A stretch of DNA of 35,421 nt from CAZHBA01 sp964530225 (lineage in GTDB: Bacteria > Pseudomonadota > Alphaproteobacteria > UBA6615): contig CAZHBA010000053.1 of the NCBI GenBank assembly GCA_964530225.1, positions 1 to 35,421 on the forward strand, written 5' to 3'. Both the position numbers and the translations under genes were made by a program. This document shows, piece after piece, positions 23,328 through 30,877 of this stretch (position 1 is its first letter; each line of letters begins with the position of its first letter). Below the pieces are notes generated by a model. It made no database searches, had not been told where the DNA came from, and was given only the letters and a program-made list of their open reading frames with translations.

Positions 23328-24035
23328 ATGCCGTTTCTACCTCTGCACGACGCTAACCCGCGGCTTTATATCCGCGCCCATTATGTCACCATCGGCTTGA
23401 TCCTGCTGAATGCAGTGATTTTCTGGAATACGCTCGAAGCGACAGCGTCCGGTAACGACGAAACACTGATCGGCTACGCACTGATCCCGGCGCGACTGTT
23501 GGGCGACTGGCAATTGCCGGTCGGGTCGCCAGGTGTCTCGTCCACTTTAACTTTGGTCAGCTACCAGTTTCTCCACGGCGATTGGCAGCACTTCATTTTC
23601 AACATGCTGTTTCTGTGGGTGTTCGGCGACAATATTGAAGACGCTCTCGGTCATCTACGCTTTATCGCTTTTTTCCTGATCTGCGGTATCGCCGGCGGCC
23701 TGTTCCACAGTTTCGTCGGTCCCCAGTCGCCGACCCCAACGATCGGCGCCAGCGGCGCCATCGCCGGCGTGTTGGGCGGCTATCTCATGCTCTATCCTAG
23801 CGTCCGCCTGCTGGTTTTGGCGTTTGGATTTATTCCCTTGCGGTTGCCGGCCGTACTGGTGATTGGCGCATTCTTCGCCCAGGATCTGCTGTGGGGGATT
23901 ACCGGCTCGGCGGCGGTACAGGGGGTCGCCGTTTGGGCTCATATCGGCGGTTTTATCGCCGGCGCGGTCCTGGTGATCATACTCAAACGCGCACGCATCC
24001 CACTGTGGCACCGCCCGCCAGGGCCGTGGAAATAG
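23328..24035 (+). CDS. Rhomboid-family intramembrane serine protease
   Basis: A 235-residue membrane protein with about six hydrophobic helices. The catalytic Ser142 is in TIGASGAIAGVLGGYLML and His205 in WAHIGGFIAGA. The conserved HGDWQHFIFNMLFLWVFG carries the oxyanion Asn92. Rhomboids cut single-pass membrane proteins inside the bilayer. The target is unknown. No good ribosome site precedes the ATG, and the gene has no functional link to the catabolic neighbours. It sits after the palindromic repeat, probably as its own unit. Confidence 0.92.
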   Translation: MPFLPLHDANPRLYIRAHYVTIGLILLNAVIFWNTLEATASGNDETLIGYALIPARLLGDWQLPVGSPGVSSTLTLVSYQFLHGDWQHFIFNMLFLWVFGDNIEDALGHLRFIAFFLICGIAGGLFHSFVGPQSPTPTIGASGAIAGVLGGYLMLYPSVRLLVLAFGFIPLRLPAVLVIGAFFAQDLLWGITGSAAVQGVAVWAHIGGFIAGAVLVIILKRARIPLWHRPPGPWK

Positions 24036-24563
24036 ACTGCCGTCTAAAGGCCTTCGATGATCACGATATTTGAATCTAACACATTCGTTTGGGTTATAAA
24101 AAACGGTACGTAAGTATCTGAATTATATAAATATTTTATCTCTACAAAATTGGAGAGGCCAACGATGACGATACGGTCCAGATCGAGTCCACCCTCGAAC
24201 GATTGGTACTCATCGCCACGGGCCAGATAGGTACCGCCAAAGTCCGCCAAAGCTTGTATGCTTGCGCTGGCGCTAATCGTCCAATTGATCAATACCGTTG
24301 TCGAGGTTCCAGACACCCTTAAAAGCGGAGAGGACATCCGTTTATTTTCTGATTTGGATCAATTGTCGTCCCCTCCAAAGAGCGCAGTGTGTGTATTGCG
24401 TGCCACGTTGGCGATTACCGAATGGGCGGGTCGCGACGAGACTTAAATGGCGCGCGCCCCCGAGTTTGAGCCTCAACGTTGCTGGTTGATGTCTGGTCCG
24501 GTAATCATCCTTTGCACGGCATGACTAAAAGATACGATAATAACCACCGACAAGGAGGCTGCT
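24036..24563. other. Gene-poor gap with a doubtful minus-strand frame
   Basis: About 530 bases between the rhomboid and acyl-CoA dehydrogenase genes. A minus-strand frame at 24044-24337 could encode 97 residues (with a hydrophilic middle and the end NVLDSNIVIIEGL). It has no ribosome site and no family I recognise, so it is either a remnant or chance. The left part is AT-rich compared with its flanks. Apart from the AAGGAGG before the next gene, nothing else is evident. Confidence 0.4.
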
Positions 24564-25751
24564 ATGCAAGAAATTTTCATTCAAACGGATGACCAGCGCG
24601 CGATTCTCGAGACCGTTCGCCGCTTTAACGAAGAACACGTTACCCCATGCGCAGCGGAACTCGATGCGCAGGTAAATCCGGAAGATTCGTTTTCTTGGGA
24701 GATTGTCGAAGCCGCCCACAATATCGGGCTACGCACGATGACGCTATCGGAGGCCTATGGTGGATTAGGCATCGACTCGCTCACCACGGTGATGGTGGTT
24801 GAAGAGCTATCGCACGGCGACATGGGGGTTGCTGCGACCTTGGGGCAGACTCTCAAGCTGGCGCGGTTCATCGAAAACGCCCTCAACGACGAGCAAAAAG
24901 AGCGGGTGCTCCTGCCTTTCGTCGATGATCCCCGCGGCCTCTTGGCGATCGGTATCACCGAGCCGGATAACGCCTCGAACTATATCGTGCCCTATCCGGC
25001 GGCTTCGTTTCGCACCACCGCCGAGAAAGTCGAAGGCGGATGGGTCGTCAATGGTATGAAACATTTTATTTCCAATGCCAGTCTGGCGAGTTTTCATCTG
25101 CTGTTCGCCCAGACCAACAAGGATAAGCCGCTTACCGAGGGCAGCACCCTTTTCTTTGTCGAACGTGGCCGTGACGGTTTCACCATCGGGCGCGTGCACG
25201 ATAAGATGGGTGAACGGCTGTCCTGCAATGCCGAGATGATCTTCCAGGATTGCTTTATCCCGGATGAAAATGTCGTGGGTGACCTACACAACGGCTTCCA
25301 GTTGATGGCGAGGTTTTTCCCCTCCAGCAATGCCTATGCGGCTTGCTTCGTGTTGGGGGTGGCGGTCGCGGCTTACGAAAAAGCGCTCGATTGGGCAAAG
25401 GTTAGGGTGCAAGGCGGTAAGCCTCTGATCGAGCATGACGGTATCCGCGCGCAACTCGCCGAAATGAAGATGCTAATCGATGCCTCGCGCGCCTACGCCC
25501 ATCGCGCCGCGTGGCTGTCCGACCACCAAGAGCATGGTTGGGATGCCTCGCTTGGCGTGTTGCCCAAGATCATGGCCGCGCAGGCGACGTGGAAGATCGT
25601 TACTTGGGCCCTGGAAATCCATGGTGGACACGGCTACATGAAGGAGGCAGGGGTGGAGAAGCTGGTGCGCGACGCGGCAGCCTATTTGCATTCCGACGGC
25701 GGCAACAGGTCGCTATTCCTCAAAGCAGCCAACTTCATGTATCATGACTAG
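24564..25751 (+). CDS. Acyl-CoA dehydrogenase family protein
   Basis: A 395-residue protein with the three ACAD domains. The N-terminal helical part includes LRTMTLSEAYGGLGIDSLTT. The middle beta domain includes AIGITEPDNASNYIVPYPAA, VVNGMKHFISNASLASFHLL and the flavin loop region KMGERLSCNAEMIFQDCFIP. The C-terminal domain has LEIHGGHGYMKEAGVEKLVR. Where most family members carry the catalytic Glu (YEGT), this one reads YLHSDGGNRS, with Asp378 at that position. It may therefore use Asp, use a base elsewhere, or not be a true acyl-CoA dehydrogenase. AAGGAGG precedes the ATG. The zinc alcohol dehydrogenase follows after 27 bases, so they form an operon. Confidence 0.9.
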   Translation: MQEIFIQTDDQRAILETVRRFNEEHVTPCAAELDAQVNPEDSFSWEIVEAAHNIGLRTMTLSEAYGGLGIDSLTTVMVVEELSHGDMGVAATLGQTLKLARFIENALNDEQKERVLLPFVDDPRGLLAIGITEPDNASNYIVPYPAASFRTTAEKVEGGWVVNGMKHFISNASLASFHLLFAQTNKDKPLTEGSTLFFVERGRDGFTIGRVHDKMGERLSCNAEMIFQDCFIPDENVVGDLHNGFQLMARFFPSSNAYAACFVLGVAVAAYEKALDWAKVRVQGGKPLIEHDGIRAQLAEMKMLIDASRAYAHRAAWLSDHQEHGWDASLGVLPKIMAAQATWKIVTWALEIHGGHGYMKEAGVEKLVRDAAAYLHSDGGNRSLFLKAANFMYHD

Positions 25752-25778
25752 TCTTGGTCTCCTAGCAAAGGCGCCATC

Positions 25779-26819
25779 ATGAAAGCTCTGGTTCTGACAC
25801 AGCCTAACGCGCCCTTCGAAATGAGCGAGGTTGCCGACCCGGTTGCCGGGCCGGGTGAGGCCGTCGCCCGTGTCCTTGCGTGCGGTTCTGGGCTGACCAT
25901 TCAACATGTCAAAGCCGGCCGCATCTCGGTAGAGTTTCCGCGCGTCATCGGTCATGAGATCACCGGCGAGGTTGTTGAGGTGGGTGCCGGTGTCACCGCC
26001 GTTGCCGTCGGCGACGCGGTTACCGTGTATGGTTATCTGTGTTGTGGCCACTGCCACTGGTGCCTATCCAGTCTGGAGCCGCTGTGCGAGGCCGCCGGTG
26101 GCGGTGTTGGCATAGTCGGAATGAGTTGCGACGGCGGTTATGCTGAGTACCTCAAGCTTCCGGCACATAACTTCATTAAGCTACCGGCGGGTATAGACTA
26201 CAAGGCATATCCGGCGGAAATTGGCGTTATCGCCGATGCCCTCACGACACCCTATAAGGTGCTTGGCCGGGCAGGCGTCAAAGCAGGCGAAACCGTCGCG
26301 GTGTTCGGAGCCGGCGGCGGCGTCGGCATCCATCAGGTCATGCTGGCAAAATGGGCACAGGCCAAGGTGATTGCTGTTGACGTTGTCGCTGACAAATTAG
26401 ACGCTTGCCGCGAGGCCGGCGCCGACGAGGTGGTCAATGCCGCAAACGGCGATGTTGCGGAGGCGTTGCTCGATTTCACTGGCGGGCGCGGCGTCGATGT
26501 TGCCATCGACTATGTTTCGGTTTCTTCGACTTTGGAAGCAGCGGTCAATGCACTGGCGCGCCGCGGACGTTTGGTAACCCTAGGTGGCGCCGGAGAGTCA
26601 TTTCAGGTGTCGGCTACTGACCTCTTGTATAAGGAACAGGCCGTTCTGGGCAGCCGTTACGCAACACGTCGCGAGCTGCTGGAGACGCTCGATCTCGTCG
26701 CACGCGGTGAGATTTGGCCCCAAGTCACCGACATCCAGCCCTGGACCGAGGCCGAAGCGCTGCACCAGCGTGTCGAACGGGGCGAGGTTATCGGGCGGGC
26801 GGCCCTGATCGTCGGCTAG
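25779..26819 (+). CDS. Zinc-dependent alcohol dehydrogenase (MDR family)
   Basis: A 346-residue medium-chain dehydrogenase. Catalytic-zinc ligands are expected at Cys35 (VLACGSG) and His59-Glu60 (IGHEITGEVVEVG). The structural zinc site Cys89, Cys92, Cys95 and Cys103 is complete (CCGHCHWC ... LC). The Rossmann motif is GAGGGVGIHQVMLAK, and the next strand VIAVDVVADKLDACREAGA fits NAD preference. It oxidises an alcohol or reduces an aldehyde/ketone. It is likely co-transcribed with the acyl-CoA dehydrogenase. Its 3' end abuts a decayed flavin monooxygenase gene. Confidence 0.92.
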   Translation: MKALVLTQPNAPFEMSEVADPVAGPGEAVARVLACGSGLTIQHVKAGRISVEFPRVIGHEITGEVVEVGAGVTAVAVGDAVTVYGYLCCGHCHWCLSSLEPLCEAAGGGVGIVGMSCDGGYAEYLKLPAHNFIKLPAGIDYKAYPAEIGVIADALTTPYKVLGRAGVKAGETVAVFGAGGGVGIHQVMLAKWAQAKVIAVDVVADKLDACREAGADEVVNAANGDVAEALLDFTGGRGVDVAIDYVSVSSTLEAAVNALARRGRLVTLGGAGESFQVSATDLLYKEQAVLGSRYATRRELLETLDLVARGEIWPQVTDIQPWTEAEALHQRVERGEVIGRAALIVG

Positions 26820-26858
26820 AGTGTTGGTGCAGCCTTGTCTGACAGCCCCTTTTCGCGG

Positions 26859-27497
26859 GACTTGCGGGCACTGGTTCAAAGACGGTGTACTGCGAAAATA
26901 TTATTGCTTTCGCGCATCGCTGCTTGGCATTGGAAGATACGATGTCTGGAAACCCGCGTGGTGCAGAGGTGGGTTCATCTCTCCTCTATCGCATTCCAGC
27001 TTTTCAGTCCCTCTCGTCCAACGTCTGCGCTCCAATTCTTGGCATGGCCCAGGGAGCATATGACTGTTTCATGGAACAGGTTGCGAAAAGAGCTCCTCGC
27101 GGTTCCGCGCTAGCCAGCTCGGGTCCTATGGTACAGTTGCCCACCATCCATACCCGCGTTGGCAAGGCGGCGGCGTCAATCGATGCGGCGAAGCTTCTTG
27201 TTCTTAAAGATGCCAGGGAAATGATTGAGTACATATGCGAATGGCAACTTTCAGACTGAAGAAGAACGGGCACGGAACACGGGTGATTTTAGGTTTGCCA
27301 CTGATCTGGCAGTGCAGGGTCTGGATACGATATTTGAAACCAACGGCGCAGCAGGTCTACAGCTATCAAACAGAATGCAGTGGTTCTGGAGAGATGCTCA
27401 CGTCGGCGCAATACATATTAGCGTGAACCATGATGTAGTACTGGGTTTATATGGGCGCGTTAATCTCGGTCTTCCTGCTGGACCAACTCAGTATTGA
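26859..27497 (+). pseudogene. Relic of a flavin-dependent monooxygenase of the acyl-CoA-dehydrogenase fold (HpaB/DszC-like), C-terminal part
   Basis: The decayed gene reads DLR then, after a one-base deletion near 26867, GTGSKTVYCENIIAFAHRCL, matching the LRGTGSxxVxVxxxFVPxHR block of this family. The frame continues YRIPAFQSLSSNVCAPILGM, GAYDCFMEQVAKR and IDAAKLLVLKDAREMIEY. A second frameshift lies near 27222-27240. The next frame gives RARNTGDFRFATDLAVQGLD, NGAAGLQLSNRMQWFWRDAH and IHISVNHDVVLGLYGRVNL, the normal C-terminus. The N-terminal half or more is missing, cut at the end of the alcohol dehydrogenase gene. Such enzymes hydroxylate aromatics or oxidise sulfur heterocycles with reduced FMN/FAD. 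Confidence 0.82.
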
Positions 27498-27708
27498 CGA
27501 AATTGAGGACGGTGTCGGCCCCCTGTTGCTTCGCCATTGTTAACCGGTCGTTTGTTTATTTTGGTCGTTAATGTGCCCGTCCAGGCCGTGGCCATAACCG
27601 GAGCTCCGCACGTTGGAAAACACCTTGCAATTCTGTCGCCTGGTATTCACCGTACGGACATACGTTACGACTTGAGTCGCTGTTTATCATGTAATTCCGG
27701 AGCATGAG

Positions 27709-29064
27709 ATGAATACTCTTATAAGAAATGCACACGTGATTTCGATGGATGGTGACGTCGGGGAGCTGCAGGGCGGGGACGTCCTCATTAGCGGTGACAG
27801 AATTGAAGCTGTGGGGGTAAACCTTAATTACCCGGAAGACACCGTGATCGTGGATGCTTCTGGCAAGTTTCTGATACCAGGTTTGGTGAATGCGCATATT
27901 CATCTGTGGCAAACGCTACTGAGAGGGGTTGCTACAGACTGGACCGCTCCGAACTATATGAAGAACATGCACAGGGGGCTCGCAACCCTCTTTCAACCGG
28001 ATGATATCAGAATATCCAACCTGGCCGGGGCCCTTAACCAGATCGACAGTGGCACGACGACGGTTGTGGACTGGTGTCATAACAATCCAACAGGAGATCA
28101 CACCGACGGAGCCATTGAAGGATTGGAAGAGGCAGGTATTAGAGCTTTGTTCCTGCATGGATCACCGAAATCCGCGCCAGGCGACGGACAGAAACACTTC
28201 AGTGAAATACCTATGGCGCGGAAAGAGATCGAACGTCTGCGGAAAGGAAAGTTTTCAGGCTCTGGGGACACCCTTTCTCTGGGCCTGGCAATTCTTGGGC
28301 CCGCCTATTCCACGTATGCGACAACACGAGAGGATATGCTGCTTGCAAAAGAGCTGGGGTTAATTGCCAGCATGCACGTCGGCGGCGGGGCCATGGTTGT
28401 TCCGGACGGATTTGAGAAACTGGCAGAGGTGGATTTGCTTTTAGAGGGTACCAACGTGGTGCATGGGAATAACCTGTCGAATGATACGCTGGGCCTGGCG
28501 CTCGACAGGGGTGTATCAGTCACCGTGACGGCCGAAACAGAACTGCAAATGGGCTTTGGCAACCCCCTTACCGGAAGGCTTCGGGCTATGGGTGCTCCGG
28601 TTTCTATTGGTCCCGATATTGAATCCGCGGTTAGTGGTGACATGTTTGCAACCATGCGTTTGACGCTTCAGCATCAACGTAACCTTGATAATCTACCGTT
28701 GATAGAAAAAGACGGTTTTGTTGGCTTTGAGGTTCCGATTACATGCGAAGAAGCCCTGAGGTGGGCGACTATTGATGGGGCAAAGATGGCGCAATTGGAC
28801 ACACAGATTGGCAGCATAACACCCGGCAAGAAGGCCGATCTGGTGTTACTGGACAGGCGTATGAATATGAGCCCTCTAGGCGATGCCGCCAGTGCCATCG
28901 TATTGCATGCCAATTCGGGGAACGTAGAAAGTGTGATGATAGATGGCAGATTCCACAAGCGGGCTTTCAAATTGACTTACGAGAACTGCTCCAGAGTTCT
29001 GGCCACCGTGGATGTTTCCCGGGAGCGGATATTGTCGGAGTTTGCGAATTTAAATCCGACGTGA
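27709..29064 (+). CDS. Amidohydrolase-superfamily deaminase/hydrolase (TRZ/ATZ type)
   Basis: A 451-residue member of the cytosine-deaminase/ATZ-TRZ branch. Metal ligands are seen as His63 and His65 (GLVNAHIHLWQTLLRG), a later His in ASMHVGGGAMVV, His in VVHGNNLSNDTLG, and Asp in PVSIGPDIES. The beta-sandwich start (LIRNAHVISMDGD) and end (GSITPGKKADLVLLDRRM, SVMIDGRFHKR) are typical. It hydrolyses an amino or chloro substituent, or a cyclic amidine, on an N-heterocycle; the exact substrate is unknown. GGAG lies seven bases before the ATG. The gene stands alone, downstream of the monooxygenase relic, and its base composition is less GC-rich than the genes to the left. Confidence 0.9.
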   Translation: MNTLIRNAHVISMDGDVGELQGGDVLISGDRIEAVGVNLNYPEDTVIVDASGKFLIPGLVNAHIHLWQTLLRGVATDWTAPNYMKNMHRGLATLFQPDDIRISNLAGALNQIDSGTTTVVDWCHNNPTGDHTDGAIEGLEEAGIRALFLHGSPKSAPGDGQKHFSEIPMARKEIERLRKGKFSGSGDTLSLGLAILGPAYSTYATTREDMLLAKELGLIASMHVGGGAMVVPDGFEKLAEVDLLLEGTNVVHGNNLSNDTLGLALDRGVSVTVTAETELQMGFGNPLTGRLRAMGAPVSIGPDIESAVSGDMFATMRLTLQHQRNLDNLPLIEKDGFVGFEVPITCEEALRWATIDGAKMAQLDTQIGSITPGKKADLVLLDRRMNMSPLGDAASAIVLHANSGNVESVMIDGRFHKRAFKLTYENCSRVLATVDVSRERILSEFANLNPT

Positions 29065-29264
29065 CTGTTTCATTGTCCAGTTTGGCATTCTCTGCTTTTT
29101 TACAGAGCAAGCAAAGGCAAAGAGGCAATCAGCTGAGTTTGCCGGCGTTCACTCGTCACATGAACCTTCGTACAGCGAACCTTTCCCGACAGCCTGGGGA
29201 GGGGTAGTCGGTCAAAAAATCTCATCCCTTGCCAGTTTTAATTAGCTCAAAAACAGAAAATTTC

Positions 29265-30146
29265 TCAAATTACTTTGTCAAAATCAAATCGCCAGGCGGC
29301 GTTTGATTCGATGATGCGTCCAGCCCCAGGGGTCGGAAAATGCCCCGGCATAACTAGGCTTGGAGTTCCGGAGTATTTCTCCAGGAAGTTTTTTCTCGTT
29401 ACTGCGGAAGCGGCCCGATCGAAACAGAAACAGCTACTCCAGTCGGGCTCGGCACATTGCACAGGATGATGCATTAGATCGCCGCTCATGACAGCGTGTG
29501 ACTGTTCCGATCTAACGTGAACGCAAATATGTCCTGGAGTGTGACCGGGTGATGGTTCGAGATGTACTTGGTCGTCAATTCTGTGATTATCTTCAACAAA
29601 GACGGCCTGCCCAGCCTTAATCACGGGAAGTATACTGTCTTCATAAAAAGGGTCATCGGTGAATTGGTCGGTTTTGTATTCGGCTTCCCAGAAATCCCAT
29701 TCTTTTTTTGCGAATAGATATTTTGCGTTTGGAAAGGTCGGAACCCAACGCCTGTTGATGAGGCGTGTATTCCATCCGACATGATCAACGTGAAGGTGGG
29801 TGCAGAGCACGAAATCAATGTCTTCCGGCCTCAGCTCCACTGCAAAAAGATTGGCAAGGTATGGCCAGTTTTTTCTGTGATAACGGGGTTTTTGGGGACG
29901 CGTCTTGTCGTTACCACCGCAGGTATCGACGAGGATTACATGGCTTGGTGTCCTGATTACAAATGAATGAAAGGACATGATTAACAGGCCGGTAACAGGG
30001 TCACGGAGCTGCGGTTCAAGCCAAGCCCTGTGCGTTTTGAGGCTTTCTTCGTCGGCCTGGGGGAACAACACATTCGGCGGGAGCAAAGGGCCTTCAAATT
30101 CTATGACCCGGTGTATTTGGACATCACCGATTTGCCATTTCTCCAT
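29265..30146 (-). CDS. MBL-fold metallohydrolase
   Basis: A 293-residue metallo-beta-lactamase-fold hydrolase. The metal motif HxHxDH is at 117-122 (CTHLHVDHVGWN). A third His lies in SPGHTPGHICVHV, the bridging Asp in AVMSGDLMHHPVQ, and the last His in LVMPGHFPTPGAG. The layout resembles AHL-lactonase-like and methyl-parathion-hydrolase-like enzymes without a signal peptide. It probably hydrolyses a lactone or ester. AGAGGGA precedes the ATG. The gene is convergent with the amidohydrolase across 200 bases in which no clear terminator was seen. Confidence 0.9.
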   Translation of the reverse strand: MEKWQIGDVQIHRVIEFEGPLLPPNVLFPQADEESLKTHRAWLEPQLRDPVTGLLIMSFHSFVIRTPSHVILVDTCGGNDKTRPQKPRYHRKNWPYLANLFAVELRPEDIDFVLCTHLHVDHVGWNTRLINRRWVPTFPNAKYLFAKKEWDFWEAEYKTDQFTDDPFYEDSILPVIKAGQAVFVEDNHRIDDQVHLEPSPGHTPGHICVHVRSEQSHAVMSGDLMHHPVQCAEPDWSSCFCFDRAASAVTRKNFLEKYSGTPSLVMPGHFPTPGAGRIIESNAAWRFDFDKVI

Positions 30147-30325
30147 AATACGGGTCCCTCTTTGGATAGAGTACGGACGAACAGAGTGAGGCAGAAAATT
30201 GTCCGTCAGGAGTTACGAGAAGGCAAGATTTTAAAGGCAAAACCTATTGCTGAATGGTAGAAAAATAGGTAGCGGTTGAATGTTAAGTAAAATTTTTCAT
30301 TTAGAGTTTTGTTCGGGTTTGGAAC

Positions 30326-30373
30326 AAAAAAATCCAGCAGGGAGCGTAATCTGGCGCACCCTGCTGGATTTTT
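30326..30373. terminator. Bidirectional intrinsic terminator
   Basis: The long stem formed by AAAAATCCAGCAGGG (ending 30342) and CCCTGCTGGATTTTT (starting 30359) has a 16-base loop and T-rich flanks on both strands. On the minus strand it follows the TAXI receptor relic and is probably that gene's original terminator. Confidence 0.88.
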
Positions 30374-30384
30374 AATCGTATGCG

Positions 30385-30645
30385 TTATTTCTTTTTCTTC
30401 GCCCTTGCGGCAGCGCGTTTTACCTTAAATTTCCTTACCTGCTCTTAATTGAATTTAAGCGGCTTCTTGATTTCTATTCCGCGTTCTTTCCAGTAGCGAG
30501 CGGCTCCTGGGTGCATACCACCGGCTATAGCAGCTGCCGCATTCTTTAATGTCAGGGTGTCTTTTAGTTGCACGGGTATCACGTGGGCTTCGTCGAGGTG
30601 TCCCGAAAAGGCCTCCATCGTCTTGTAAACAAGCTCGGGGCCCAT
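30385..30645 (-). pseudogene. C-terminal remnant of a TAXI-family TRAP solute receptor
   Basis: A 66-residue open piece starting GPELVYKTMEAFSGHLDEAH and ending with GMHPGAARYWKERGIEIKKP. This is the conserved C-terminus of TAXI receptors (HPGAxRYxxExG). The N-terminal about 250 residues are missing; upstream lies an unrelated deacetylase fragment. After the TAA at 30445-30447, the same frame continues EQVRKFKVKRAAARAKKKK to a second TAA at 30385. A basic tail of this kind may be the original end, which would make the first TAA a later nonsense mutation. The original terminator is still present downstream. Confidence 0.75.
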
Positions 30646-30694
30646 TTTTGGTCAAATGCCTGGTCCTTGTACTAGCAAGATCGTACGGCTGTGC

Positions 30695-30779
30695 GGTAGT
30701 CGAAATTGAGACCACGGAAGGGCCGATGTATTCCATATCCTACACGGTCGAAACCAACGACATCTCGATGATTGCGCTG
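30695..30779 (+). pseudogene. 85-bp near-copy of the internal part of the deacetylase gene
   Basis: Aligned without gaps to 18531-18615, it differs at four of 85 positions (G>A, G>A, C>T, G>T). It encodes VVEIETTEGPMYSISYTVET and NDISMIAL in the same sense. Flanking bases do not match on either side. It is a remnant of a paralogous NodB/PuuE-type hydrolase gene or a short duplicated patch, joined back-to-back with the TAXI remnant. Confidence 0.9.
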
Positions 30780-30826
30780 GGATCACCATAAAGGTCTTGC
30801 AACGAAAGTCAGAAAGGAGATAACTC

Positions 30827-30877
30827 ATGATGACTGCCGTATTTACCACCGTTACGTTCTATGCCGAGGAATCATGA
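30827..30877 (+). CDS. Candidate 16-codon leader peptide upstream of the OYE gene
   Basis: A strong AAAGGAG stands seven to eight bases before an ATGATG. The frame encodes MMTAVFTTVTFYAEES and ends in a TGA that overlaps the ATG of the downstream oxidoreductase (TCATGACC). The arrangement suggests translational coupling. The larger gene itself has only GAGGA as ribosome site. It may instead be the start of a lost gene into which the oxidoreductase was fused. Confidence 0.5.
   Translation: MMTAVFTTVTFYAEES

Noticed and set aside
30772..30873. Extended N-terminus for the Old Yellow Enzyme
   Set aside because: The 34 extra codons run through the deacetylase scrap and the leader ORF and do not resemble any OYE; homology starts at MTSQLFSPLK.
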